This document shows positions 8,392 through 17,600 of a stretch of 25,665 nucleotides of DNA, one piece after another. The translations under genes and the position numbers were made by a program. Under the pieces are notes generated by a model. It saw only the letters and a list, made by a program, of their open reading frames with translations, searched no databases and was not told where the DNA came from. The stretch is from Corynebacterium sp. (GTDB taxonomy: Bacteria; Actinomycetota; Actinomycetes; Mycobacteriales; Mycobacteriaceae): contig NZ_JAPJNQ010000027.1 of the NCBI RefSeq assembly GCF_030826625.1, positions 1 to 25,665 on the forward strand, written 5' to 3'. How positions within the stretch are numbered: position 1 is the stretch's first letter; each line of letters begins with the position of its first letter.

Positions 8392-10329
8392 ATGAGCATT
8401 ACCGATTACGCCACCGGCGGCGACAACGAGCCGGATAATTTCAGTCAGTCTCCATCGACTACGTCGGAATCTCAGGAAAATTCGCAAGGCAAAATTACGG
8501 CTACCACTGATGCCGTTGCCGAGAGTGGCGAAACTTCTGAGCACACCGACGCTGAAGAACAATCTTCAGCCAATGACAGTCCTCAGGGTTTTTCCAACCT
8601 CGATCTACCCACCCCAGTGGTAGATGCGGTCAAAGCCGTAGGTTTTGAAAAACCATCACCGATTCAAGAACAAACCATCCCGATTCTCATGCAAGGTAGG
8701 GACGTGGTGGGCCTCGCCCAAACAGGTACCGGCAAAACCGCTGCCTTCGCGCTGCCCGTCTTGGCCCAATTGGACCCCAACGAGCGCTTCCCGCAAGCCT
8801 TGGTTTTGGCGCCGACCCGTGAACTGGCACTGCAGGTCGCAGACAGCTTCGAATCATTCGCCAAACATCTCGGCGGAATTGAAGTTTTGCCAATCTACGG
8901 TGGCCAAGCCTACGGCATCCAGCTGGCAGGCCTGCGGCGTGGCGCACAGATCATCGTTGGCACCCCGGGCCGAGTTATCGACCACCTGGAAAAGGGCAGC
9001 CTGGACATTTCGAAGCTGCGCTATCTCGTGCTGGACGAAGCCGACGAGATGCTCAACATGGGCTTCCAGGAAGACGTTGAGCGCATCTTGGCGGACACGC
9101 CAGATGAAAAGCAAGTTGCGCTGTTCTCGGCGACGATGCCTAACGGTATCCGCCGCCTGTCCAAGCAATACCTCAACGATCCTGCCGAAGTGACTGTGAA
9201 GTCACAGGCGCGCACGAACGAAAACATCACCCAGCGTTTCCTCTTCACGCAGCACCGCGCGAAATTTGATGCATTCGTCCGCATCCTCGAAGTCATCGAT
9301 TACGACGGCATGATCGTGTTCACGCGCACCAAGCACGAAACCGAAGAAGTAGCGGAAAAACTCCGTGCCGCAGGCTACAGTGCTGCAGCCATCAATGGTG
9401 ACATCGCGCAGAACCAGCGTGAGCGCACCGTGGAACAGCTGAAATCTGGCCGTTTGGACATTCTGGTTGCTACCGACGTGGCAGCACGAGGTTTGGATGT
9501 CGAGCGCATTTCGCACGTGATCAATTTCGACATTCCGGGCGATACCGAATCCTACGTACACCGAATTGGCCGCACCGCTCGTGCAGGACGCAGTGGTGAG
9601 GCGATCTTGTTCGTCACGCCACGCGAGCGTCGTATGCTGCGCTCCATCGAGAAAGTCACCAAGGCTACCTTGCAGGAAATGCAGTTGCCGACGGTCGACG
9701 AAGTCAACGAAGTTCGTAAGAAGAACTTCGCGCAGGGCATCACCGAAGCACTCGGTGCGAAGGACAAAGACTTTTTCCGCACCATGGTGCGCGAGTACTC
9801 GCAGAATAATGATGTTGCCATGGACGATATCGCTGCAGCTCTCGCGGTGAAGCTGCAAGGTGACAAGGAATTCCTGCTCAAAGAGCAGCCAGTCGACAAG
9901 CGCAAAGAGCGTTTCAACGACAAGCGCGGCGGACGCGATTTTGATGACCGCGGTGGACGCGGCGGTCGGGACCGCGGTGGCCGTGGTGGCCGTGGCGGTC
10001 GCGACGAAAACTTCCAGCCGTATCGCTTGGCCGTTGGCAAACGCCAGAATGTTCGCCCAGGTTCGATCGTCGGTGCCTTGGCTAATGAAGGCGGTTTGAG
10101 TAGCAAAGACTTCGGCCGCATCAATATTGGCGCAGAGCACACGATTGTCGAGTTGCCGAAGAACCTGGATCCTGCTGTTTTGGACCGTCTATCCGATACC
10201 CGCATTTCGGGAGAACTCATCAAGATCCGCAAGGATCACGGAGCTCCAGGACGGGGCGGATTCCAAGGTGGCGGCGGTGGCCGCCAAAGCAAGGGTGGCC
10301 GCAAAGGCGGCGGAAAATTCCGTCGTTAG
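8392..10329 (+). CDS. DEAD-box ATP-dependent RNA helicase (DeaD/CsdA-like) with RGG region
   Basis: An RNA-unwinding ATPase expected to act in ribosome assembly and RNA turnover. From ATG 8392 it is 645 aa. After an acidic Ser/Thr/Glu-rich N-terminus of about 60 residues come the Q motif (GFEKPSPIQEQTIP), motif I AQTGTGKT (Lys115), PTRELALQ, TPGR, motif II DEAD (215-218), SAT, IVFTRTK, ATDVAARGLD and motif VI HRIGRTAR (His390). An Arg/Gly-rich stretch follows at about 515-537, then a DbpA-type RNA-binding domain (about 538-616) and a final Gly/Arg/Lys-rich tail ending FRR. That domain order matches DeaD/CsdA proteins. The frame also extends to GTG 8305, but those 29 residues are Cys/Lys-rich and not family-like; TAGTGT at 8376-8381 suggests transcription begins just before ATG 8392. 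Motif VI carries Ala396 where most bacterial members have Gly. Confidence 0.95.
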   Translation: MSITDYATGGDNEPDNFSQSPSTTSESQENSQGKITATTDAVAESGETSEHTDAEEQSSANDSPQGFSNLDLPTPVVDAVKAVGFEKPSPIQEQTIPILMQGRDVVGLAQTGTGKTAAFALPVLAQLDPNERFPQALVLAPTRELALQVADSFESFAKHLGGIEVLPIYGGQAYGIQLAGLRRGAQIIVGTPGRVIDHLEKGSLDISKLRYLVLDEADEMLNMGFQEDVERILADTPDEKQVALFSATMPNGIRRLSKQYLNDPAEVTVKSQARTNENITQRFLFTQHRAKFDAFVRILEVIDYDGMIVFTRTKHETEEVAEKLRAAGYSAAAINGDIAQNQRERTVEQLKSGRLDILVATDVAARGLDVERISHVINFDIPGDTESYVHRIGRTARAGRSGEAILFVTPRERRMLRSIEKVTKATLQEMQLPTVDEVNEVRKKNFAQGITEALGAKDKDFFRTMVREYSQNNDVAMDDIAAALAVKLQGDKEFLLKEQPVDKRKERFNDKRGGRDFDDRGGRGGRDRGGRGGRGGRDENFQPYRLAVGKRQNVRPGSIVGALANEGGLSSKDFGRINIGAEHTIVELPKNLDPAVLDRLSDTRISGELIKIRKDHGAPGRGGFQGGGGGRQSKGGRKGGGKFRR

Positions 10330-10377
10330 CCTCAATCGCTGAGCTTCCCGGCTGCTATGGCTGGGGGAGCTAGAAAT

Positions 10378-10422
10378 AAAGCCCTGGGTCTAAGGATTAG
10401 AAATCCTCAGACCCAGGGCTTT
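10378..10422. terminator. bidirectional terminator between convergent genes
   Basis: A perfect 14-bp outer stem (AAAGCCCTGGGTCT at 10378-10391 with its complement at 10409-10422) continues, after one A/C mismatch, into a 6-bp inner stem (AGGATT 10393-10398 with AATCCT 10402-10407) and a 3-nt loop. The A/T ends serve both strands, ending the helicase (+) and the membrane protein gene (-). A smaller 8-bp hairpin (10342-10349 with 10364-10371) precedes it. Confidence 0.88.
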
Positions 10423-10441
10423 AGCGCTGTGCAGCCGCGTT

Positions 10442-10915
10442 TTAGATAAACATCAGAATTAAGACGATGACCCAGACGAGGTTGAAAATGCCGGCAAACA
10501 TCGCCAGCTGCTTTTTCATCTTCGCCCAGTTTTCTACTTTGTCGTCTTCTGGTGAGGCTTCGCTTTCTGGCAACATGCCTAATGCGCCCAATGCGGTGCG
10601 CTGGCGGGGGACAATGACCACCAGAAGGATGACCCAGGCGATAATTGCTAGCAAGATTGAGGCATGGAATTTACCTTGGGTGCCGTAGGAATCCATATCG
10701 GTCAAAAATACGATAAGCCCCAGTAATGGCACGAGTGCGGAGAGGAAACCGTAGGTTTTAGTAACGCGATAAAGTACTGCGGCTGCGCCTTTGGCCGTTG
10801 CGGTACCAGATTTTGCCTCCACAATTTGTGCAGGGAAAGCCGAAGTGGCCACCATAATTGGTCCGATAAACAGCACTGCGGCAGCGATGTGTAATACAAG
10901 CATCAAATCAGTCAT
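10442..10915 (-). CDS. small integral membrane protein, four predicted helices
   Basis: Function unknown. The product is 157 aa with four hydrophobic segments: near residues 4-25 (LMLVLHIAAAVLFIGPIMVA), about 57-71 (GFLSALVPLLGLIVFL), about 83-103 (HASILLAIIAWVILLVVIV) and at the extreme C-terminus (FAGIFNLVWVIVLILMFI). An acidic Lys/Glu loop (PESEASPEDDKVENWAKMKK) lies between helices 3 and 4. The LHIxxAVLFIGP start resembles the DUF2269-type family of small membrane proteins, though this is only by eye. AAGGA sits 7 nt before the ATG, a good ribosome site, so unlike several neighbours this gene is not leaderless. It lies 69 nt downstream of the HNH nuclease gene on the same strand, where a TGGTAAAAT could provide its own promoter. 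Confidence 0.85.
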   Translation of the reverse strand: MTDLMLVLHIAAAVLFIGPIMVATSAFPAQIVEAKSGTATAKGAAAVLYRVTKTYGFLSALVPLLGLIVFLTDMDSYGTQGKFHASILLAIIAWVILLVVIVPRQRTALGALGMLPESEASPEDDKVENWAKMKKQLAMFAGIFNLVWVIVLILMFI

Positions 10916-10984
10916 GAAAAATCCTTTTAGGTAGACAAATTGAGTCGGCGAACAAAAAGCTCCTCATGCGATTTTACCAGTGCC

Positions 10985-11752
10985 TTAGCCGATGACCAGG
11001 CCGTGAAGAAGGCGGCATGAAGCGCGCATCTGTTGTAGATCTTGTTGCGGGAGTGGCAACTGATAGCTCGCAGCAACCACAGCGATTCTGCGTGCGTACC
11101 AGCAATGAGCTGATGTATCGGAAGGCATCCATTGCGCTGGCAGTGCATCCGATTTTTCCCGGTTCGCGCTTGAAGCAGTCGCGACCAAATTTCTCCCGTC
11201 GTTGGCGAATTCTTTGCGACGTTCTTCTGTCCAGGAATGTGCTCCTAAATCCCAGGCTGCAGAGAGCGGAAAAATGTGGTCAATATCTACATGCTGCGCT
11301 GATTCTGCAATGGTGATGGACTCTCCCGCGTATTCATCCCAAATCTCTATATTGGCAATCTCGCACGCTTCCTGTGTGACCGGAGCCGGAAGCTGTGGTG
11401 AGTTGGTGGCGCCAGCAAGTAGCACGGATTCTCGTGTGCTGCAGACTCCTTGGTTGCCCCATCCGCGCCCAAATCGTTCACGCTTATAGCCCGGAATTTT
11501 TTGGCGTTGCGGAGTTGTAATCAGTTGCGGTTCTAGTTCACCCCAGGTGGGAATTGTGTTCTTGCCGTCGTACGTCGTGGGGAATAGTCGTGGCCAGAGG
11601 GTGAAGATCGCAGCGCAGATAGTTGCGATACAAAGTAGGTAGAGATAGCCCCGGAAAAGCCAAGCGCTATGTAATGAACTCTTCAGTAATCTTTTCTCAG
11701 TCCCGCCTGTGTACAGTTCTGCGTCGATGCTCGATGCCGAATATTGCGCCAT
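10985..11752 (-). CDS. membrane-tethered or secreted HNH-family nuclease
   Basis: A 255-aa protein with one N-terminal hydrophobic segment (residues about 30-53, preceded by Lys and Arg) and an exported C-terminal domain. The HNH core is DIDHIFPLSAAWDLG (Asp158, His159), followed by NDGRNLVATASSANREKSD, with Asn188 and Asn197 as the expected downstream HNH asparagines. This layout matches exported actinobacterial HNH endonucleases related to the GmrSD C-terminal/DUF1524 group. Cys104, Cys130, Cys217 and Cys246 in the exported part could make two disulfides, supporting an extracellular location. Likely roles are degrading external DNA for nutrition or cell-surface DNA handling; neither is shown by context. 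There is no Shine-Dalgarno; a TCTAAT at 11758-11763 is only 5 nt before the ATG. It lies downstream of the putP remnant on the same strand. Confidence 0.82.
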   Translation of the reverse strand: MAQYSASSIDAELYTGGTEKRLLKSSLHSAWLFRGYLYLLCIATICAAIFTLWPRLFPTTYDGKNTIPTWGELEPQLITTPQRQKIPGYKRERFGRGWGNQGVCSTRESVLLAGATNSPQLPAPVTQEACEIANIEIWDEYAGESITIAESAQHVDIDHIFPLSAAWDLGAHSWTEERRKEFANDGRNLVATASSANREKSDALPAQWMPSDTSAHCWYARRIAVVAASYQLPLPQQDLQQMRASCRLLHGLVIG

Positions 11753-11764
11753 GTCGCATTAGAC

Positions 11765-11803
11765 TGCGCCCACTGCCTGGTGGTTCCGCAGACAGTGGGC
11801 GCA
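11765..11803. other. 11-bp perfect inverted repeat upstream of the HNH gene
   Basis: TGCGCCCACTG (11765-11775) and its exact complement (11793-11803) flank a 17-nt loop. It lies 62 nt after the stop of the putP remnant and 12 nt before the HNH start codon on the minus strand. No T-run follows on the minus strand, so it is either a weak terminator for the putP remnant or an operator/leader structure of the HNH gene. Confidence 0.6.
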
Positions 11804-11865
11804 AGTAAAACTTCAGTGATATTGAGCCGTCCGGGTGTCGTAGTATGTACTCGACTGTGCGTCGA

Positions 11866-12630
11866 CTAATTGAGCTTGTTCGCCGCCTGGGTGAAATCGA
11901 GGTCGTCGTCGCTGGCGACCGTGTCCAACTTGGCAGCTTTGTCGAATTCCTCCTGAATCTCCGTGCTCGGCTCCTTGGTCGCCAACGTGACCACCACGAG
12001 TGCAATCGTAAAAGCAATGAAGCCTGGGACCATTTCGTAGATGGGCTCGCCAAACCAGGTGCCCCAGATGATCGAGACGACGGCACCGGTGATCATTCCT
12101 GCGATTGCGCCTGGTGCGTTGAGACGCTTCCAGTAGAGTGCGAACAATACCAGCGGACCGAACGCTGAACCGAAACCTGCCCAGGCGAAACCGACCAGAC
12201 CTAAAATCGTATCGCTGGGGTAGATTGCGAGCAGGGCGCCGATGACAGCGATTCCGACCACTGCAGTACGGGAAAGATTGATGAGCACGAATTGCGAAGG
12301 GCGCTTTTTCGCAAACCCCATGTAAATATCCTCGATCAAGGAAGACGACAAGATCAACAACTGGGAAGACATCGTCGACATAATCGCGGCCAGCACGGCG
12401 GTGAGCACCAGTCCTGCTGGTAGTGGGTGGAACATGACACGTGCTATGTCCAAGAAGACGGTCTCGAAGGCGTCTTGGTCGGTAATACTGTGGCCGGTTT
12501 GCGTGAAAAAGACTGTGGCAATCAATGCAACGAACGTGGCACCCGCATAGCAGATAGCGAGCCAGAATACGCCATAGTTACGTGAGGACCGTGCGTCGGC
12601 CGGGGATTTTAGCGCCATGAAACGCACAAT
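11866..12630 (-). pseudogene. putP: C-terminal half of a second PutP sodium/proline symporter
   Basis: Translated from 12630 to the TAG at 11866, this matches residues 267-523 of the adjacent full-length PutP co-linearly (roughly 70% identical by eye). It includes the conserved AAIMSTMSSQLL sodium-site segment, VGFAWAGFGSAFGP, YWKRLNAPGAIAGM and the acidic C-terminal tail. Everything corresponding to residues 1-266 is missing, including Arg40, Asp55 and Ser57, which are needed for sodium and proline binding in E. coli PutP. The open frame continues upstream to a GTG at 12675, but those codons (VLRIPHHGGFYVCPS) are read from the terminator hairpin of the full-length putP, so they are not genuine protein. 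An internal ATG at 12618 exists, with no visible promoter or ribosome site. The remaining 255 codons carry no stop or frameshift, so the truncation is either recent or the half-protein is still under selection. I call it a 5'-deleted pseudogene. Confidence 0.85.
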
Positions 12631-12647
12631 GCTGGGGCAGACATAAA

Positions 12648-12682
12648 AGCCCCCGTGGTGAGGAATCCTCAGCACGGGGGCT
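12648..12682 (-). terminator. Rho-independent terminator of full-length putP
   Basis: Arms AGCCCCCGTG (12648-12657) and CACGGGGGCT (12673-12682) pair perfectly and enclose a second short stem (GAGG/CCTC). On the minus strand the stem is followed by TTTT. It lies 57 nt after the putP stop. Confidence 0.9.
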
Positions 12683-12738
12683 GGCGAAGTACTACCGATT
12701 ACCTCAGTAGAGATAAACGCTGGTACGAAGCTGGAAGC

Positions 12739-14310
12739 TTACTTCTTGACCTTGTCTGCGGCCTCGTCGAAGTCGAGTTCTTCGTTCTCGGTCGCGATGT
12801 CGGTCAGCTTGGCTGCCTGATCGAACTGCTTCTTGACCTTGGTCTCAGGCTCCTTGGTAGCAAGGGTAACCAGTACCAGGACGATCGTTGCTGCGGCGAA
12901 GCCTGGAACAATCTCGTAGATGATGTCGGAGAACCATACACCCCACACGGTGGAGACGATGGCACCGGTGGCCATACCAGCGATGGCACCTGGCGCGTTC
13001 AGGCGCTTCCAGTACAGCGAGAACAGAACGACTGGACCGAAGGCGGAGCCGAAGCCTGCCCAGGCGAAGCCGACGAGTCCCAGGATGGAGTCGCTTGGGT
13101 TGACGGCCAGAACGGCAGCCAAGACAGCGACGGCAACGACGCAAGTACGGGAGAGGTTGATCAGAACCTGCTCTGCTGGCTTGCGCTTGGTGAACATCTT
13201 GTACAGGTCCTCGATCAGGGAAGAGGAGACAGCCAGTAGCTGGGAGGACATGGTGGACATGATCGCTGCCAAGACTGCGGTCAAAACCAAACCAGCGATC
13301 AGTGGGTGGAACATGACGCGAGCCATGTCCAAGAAGACCGTCTCGAAGGAATCCTGGTCGGTAATCATGTTGCCAGTCTGGGTGAAGAATACGGTAGCGA
13401 CCAGTGCAACGAATACTGCACCGATAACGCAGAGTGCCATCCAGCTGATACCCCAGAAGCGGCCTGCACGGGCGTCGGTGGAGTTACGCAGTGCCATGAA
13501 GCGCACGATGATGTGTGGCTGGCCGAAGTAACCCAAGCCCCAGGCGAAGTTACCGACGATAGCGGCGACTGCGGCAGCGGAACCAACGTTGAACAGGTTG
13601 AAGAAGTCTGGGTTAGCTTCAACAACGCCGTCTGTTCCGTAGTTGTTGTCAGCAGCAAAGCTGAAGATATCGGAGCCGTTGTCCAGGGAGAAAAATGCCA
13701 TAACGGGCACGATCATCAGGGATAGGAACATGATGATGCCCTGGACGGTGTCGGTGTAGGACACGGCCAAGAAGCCGCCGATAAAGGTGTAGGCAACGGT
13801 GATGGCTGCGACGATGAGCAAGCCGATGAGGTAGTCACCGTCGAAGGTGGACTCGAAGTAGCGACCACCGGCAACCATGCCGGAGGAAACGTAGAACGTA
13901 AAGAAGAAGATAATGATCGCCGCGGACAGCACGCGCAGAACGCGGGATTTGTCTGCGAGACGGTTCTCGAAGAAGGATGGAACCGTAATCGAGTCATCGG
14001 CGATTTCGGAGTAAGCACGTAGGCGAGGGGCAACTACCTTCCAGTTGACCCATGCACCGATTGTCAAGCCGATAGCGATCCAGAGTTCAACCATTCCCGA
14101 TGCGAAAAGGGCACCCGGAAGTCCCATGAGTAGCCAACCGGACATATCTGATGCACCGGCGGAAAGCGCGGCCACGAATGGCGGCAAACCACGGCCTGCG
14201 AGGACGTAGTCGTCATATTGATCTGTTTGCTTGTAGCTCCAGTAGCCAATCGCGAGCATCCCAAACATGTAGATGATGATCGCGATGACAAACCAGGTTG
14301 ATTCAGTCAC
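12739..14310 (-). CDS. putP: sodium/proline symporter PutP
   Basis: A 523-aa solute:sodium symporter that imports proline with sodium. Arg40, Asp55 and Ser57, the functionally important residues of E. coli PutP, occur at identical positions, within YVLAGRGLPPFVAALSAGAS and DMSGWL. The second sodium-site motif AAIMSTMSSQLL is at residues 347-358. Thirteen hydrophobic segments can be traced, and the long conserved FTFYVSSGMVAGGRYFESTF and FIGGFLAVSYTDTVQG stretches are typical of PutP. The C-terminus is a charged cytoplasmic tail (about residues 485-523). The start is GTG, supported by GAGGAG 5 nt upstream. No putA is adjacent. Its own terminator follows at 12648-12682, and a half-deleted paralogue lies beyond it. 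The upstream region is shared with the divergent SNF2 gene. Confidence 0.97.
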   Translation of the reverse strand: MTESTWFVIAIIIYMFGMLAIGYWSYKQTDQYDDYVLAGRGLPPFVAALSAGASDMSGWLLMGLPGALFASGMVELWIAIGLTIGAWVNWKVVAPRLRAYSEIADDSITVPSFFENRLADKSRVLRVLSAAIIIFFFTFYVSSGMVAGGRYFESTFDGDYLIGLLIVAAITVAYTFIGGFLAVSYTDTVQGIIMFLSLMIVPVMAFFSLDNGSDIFSFAADNNYGTDGVVEANPDFFNLFNVGSAAAVAAIVGNFAWGLGYFGQPHIIVRFMALRNSTDARAGRFWGISWMALCVIGAVFVALVATVFFTQTGNMITDQDSFETVFLDMARVMFHPLIAGLVLTAVLAAIMSTMSSQLLAVSSSLIEDLYKMFTKRKPAEQVLINLSRTCVVAVAVLAAVLAVNPSDSILGLVGFAWAGFGSAFGPVVLFSLYWKRLNAPGAIAGMATGAIVSTVWGVWFSDIIYEIVPGFAAATIVLVLVTLATKEPETKVKKQFDQAAKLTDIATENEELDFDEAADKVKK

Positions 14311-14315
14311 CGTTT

Positions 14316-14321
14316 CTCCTC
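14316..14321 (-). promoter_or_regulatory. ribosome binding site fixing the putP GTG start
   Basis: GAGGAG on the minus strand ends 5 nt before the GTG at 14310, a strong Shine-Dalgarno in ideal position. Confidence 0.8.
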
Positions 14322-14674
14322 GTTAGTAGATATCTTGCGCGCTGTAGTTGCACGCCTTATTTCTTGCACTGCCCGGAGGTAGTGACCCGGGCTCTACAAT
14401 TTGTCGAGCCTTAATTACCACTTGAAAACACAGCGACCTGCTGGCTGCTTGTGCCATCGCAAATACCTCATCGGTGCTCGCTTCGGCCAACCTGCACAGC
14501 AAAAACGACTGGTTTTAGTGGACCAATGCTTTACCGTAGTGAGAATCCGCAGCTCACCCAAACGTCTCCTGTAAAAATTTCAGGAAAATATCAGGCTTTT
14601 TAGGCTCTTAGCAGGGAACTTTGCGAAATGTAACAGAATGATAACAATTGAATTCCAGCCTTGATATGAACTGG

Positions 14675-14680
14675 TAGTCT
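14675..14680 (+). promoter_or_regulatory. -10 element of a leaderless SNF2 helicase transcript
   Basis: TAGTCT ends 7 nt before ATG 14688, and no Shine-Dalgarno precedes the start. Confidence 0.55.
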
Positions 14681-14687
14681 ATCCTTT

Positions 14688-17600
14688 ATGTCTTCGTTCC
14701 GTCTGCATGGTCTGTGGCTTCCAGTTTCCGGATTGAGCTTATGGATCGAAAAAGTTGAGGGACGCAAAATTATTTTACCAGAACAGGTGCCAGCTGGAAC
14801 TTTTCCACCCATCGTGGAATCTTTGTTGAGCCGCCGAAGCTTTCGTAACAGGGCACGTATCTCTCTGCGCACGCCCAAAGGCAAAGATGTTTCGTTGATG
14901 GTGCCGATGGGGCTTTTTGCCCCGGAAGATTCTGTGAAAATTCTGAGTGAATTAGAATTTCTAGACTCGGCTAGCCCGGCCGCAACGGAAGAGCAACGCA
15001 ATTCGATTGCTCCAGACCTGTATTGGCTTATTCGCATGTACACGGGAATGACTCAATTTGTTCGTGCGGGGCGAGTGACCATACGTCTTAGTTATCAAGC
15101 TGGTGAATGGTATCCGCAATGGCATTTGGCAACGGGGCTCGCGGAACGCGGCTGGCTCAGTGAGATGATCGCTGCCTGTCCTGGCATCTTGACGGTCAAT
15201 AACCGGGATCTTGCCGACGAATTGTCGCATCATCTGGTGCACTGGATTACGATTGCGCAGCTGCAATCTCTGGCCAGCCAGACGCGGCCCTACCCGTGGC
15301 ATGATTTTTCTCAATCATTACTGCAGGCGAAACCGATTCGTCGCGGCAAAGGCACATTGTTGCGCGGATTAAATGAATGGAATGATTCAATAACCTCAGT
15401 AGATCTGCAATTGGTTATTATCGTTAACGAGCCGCCAGATGAACCAAACGCGCAGTGGGCGATTCGCGTGCAAGTGCGATCTGGTACTGATTCTCCGCAG
15501 CCGATTCGCATCGATCAACTCGACCAATCTAGCGTAGAGTTATTGCGCAAATCTCAGCGCGAAGCCATAAAGGTGTCGCCAATTCTAGAACCGAACTTGG
15601 ATCCGGTCGAACGGGAGCGTCGTCGAGAAGAAGACCCTGCTGCTGGGGATTGGGATGTCTACGTTGACACCGCGAGCATCGTTGATTTTGTAAGCGAAGA
15701 CATTAAGAAATTGCGCGCTGCAGGTTTTACAGTGATGCTGCCACGGGCATGGTCGCACATGGAAACCACAGCCCGGCTAGATACCCGGGAGATTAACGAA
15801 AAAGCCAATACCTCCCAGTTGGGGATGGACAAGCTTGTGCAATATAACTGGCGCTTGTCTGTCGGTGGACACGAGCTTAGCGACGAGGAAATGTCCGAGT
15901 TAGTGAACTCAAAATCTGGGTTGATCAAGCTCCGCGGAAACTGGGTGATGGCAGACACACAGGCGCTGAGCAAAATTAGTGATTACATGGGGCAGTTGTC
16001 GGAAACTGCATCCAAACGAGCGAAAAAGCGCATGGAAAAAGCTGCTCGCTTGGCCGAAATGGCCCGACTTGCCGGTTCTGCGGATGCTGAAGAACTCGCT
16101 GCAGAAGCAGAAAACCTTCGGCAGACTTATAACGACACCGTGCGTAAAGGGCAGGGCGTTGACGGGGCCGCGGGAGAATTCGCGCAGGAAGTGACAGTCG
16201 GGGACCTACGCGAGCTGGCTTTGCAGTCGACGGCTGATGAGCCCATCGAATTTACTGGCTCGAGCTGGCACACCAGCTTGCTCGGAGGCATGGAAACCAA
16301 AGCGCCTCAGCGCATCGACGTTCCCGCGACCGTGCACGCTGAACTTCGGGAATATCAACGCCGCGGCGTGGACTGGATGTATTGGATGTCGCGCAATAAC
16401 CTCGGGGCCGTGCTTGCCGACGATATGGGGTTGGGCAAAACGCTGCAGCTCTTAACGTTGACCGCAATTGAGAAACAACGCGATCATATTTCCGCACCGA
16501 CACTGGTGGTTGCCCCGACCTCGGTGGTTGGTAACTGGGCACGCGAAGCCGCGAAATTCGTCCCTAGTCTGCGGGTATTAGTCCATCATGGCAGCAACCG
16601 GGCGACCGGCGAGCAGTTTCTTCGTCGAGTTGCCGAATATGATTTCGTCATCACTTCGTATGGCACGGTTAGCCGTGATTTTTCTGTGTTGGGGCGCATA
16701 GAATGGGATAGGGTGGTGCTTGATGAAGCACAGGCGATCAAGAATTCGTCGACCCGTGCGTCGAAAAGCGTGCGCTCTCTGCCATCCCGCCACCGCATCG
16801 CATTGACCGGTACTCCGGTAGAAAATCGTCTCTCTGAAATGCGTTCGATCGTGGATTTCACGAACCCTGGTGTGCTAGGCTCAGCGAGTTTTTTCCGTCA
16901 CCATTTCGCGAAGCCAATTGAACGCAATAACGATGAGGTTTTGACGGAACGTCTGCGCAGGCTCACAGCACCGTTTATTTTGCGACGCCTCAAAACGGAT
17001 CCGGCGATCATTGACGATTTGCCGGAAAAAACCGAAGAAGTCCTCACCGTGACGCTCAGCGATGAGCAGGCTGCATTGTATAAGGCGTTGGTTGATGACG
17101 TGCAACGGCAGTTGGAACAAAAGAACGAAGGTATTGCGCGTCGTGGCTTGGTGCTTGCGAGTTTGACGCGAATGAAACAGATTTGTAACCACCCGGCGCA
17201 CTATCTTGGAGACGGTTCACCGATCACGATTAAAGGGCATCACCGCTCGGGTAAAATCGAAAAACTTATGGAATTGGTGGAACATGCTGTCCACTCTGGT
17301 CAGCGGATGCTGATTTTTACCCAATACCGTGCGTTTGGCGAGATTCTGCAGCCGTATTTGAGTGACCAGCTCGAGCAGGATGTGCCATTTTTGCATGGTG
17401 GAGTCCCGCAACAAAAGCGCGATAAATTGGTGAGTGATTTCCAGGCTGCGGATGGGCCGACAGTGATGATTTTGTCGTTGAAGGCCGGTGGCACTGGTCT
17501 AAACCTGACCGCTGCTTCCATCGTCGTGCACATGGACCGTTGGTGGAACCCCGCGGTGGAAAATCAGGCGACCGACCGTGCATTCCGCATCGGGCAACGT

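Larger units (their letters stand above)
14311..14687. other. 377-nt divergent regulatory region putP / SNF2 helicase
   Basis: No gene is seen here. It carries the putP ribosome site at one end and the leaderless SNF2 promoter at the other. An imperfect palindrome CCTGTAAAAATTTCAGG (about 14570-14586) is followed by a third CAGG, and the stretch after it is AT-rich. No hairpin with a T-run was found. Confidence 0.6.

Noticed and set aside
9202..10232. Long minus-strand frames of 312 and 226 codons opposite the RNA helicase
   Set aside because: They are low-complexity mirror images of the helicase and its RGG repeats, while the plus-strand frame carries every DEAD-box motif.
12655..13725. Plus-strand frames of 139-203 codons opposite putP
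   Set aside because: They are shadows of the intact PutP frame and have no recognisable protein features.
14540..14566. GlxR/CRP-type site (GTGAG ... CTCAC) in the putP-SNF2 region
   Set aside because: The two half-sites are 11 nt apart where the consensus TGTGA-N6-TCACA needs 6.
14620..14640. RamB-like site (GAACTTTGCGAAA) upstream of the SNF2 gene
   Set aside because: It resembles the acetate-regulator motif AACTTTGCAAA but has an extra base in the core, and the downstream gene has no link to carbon metabolism.
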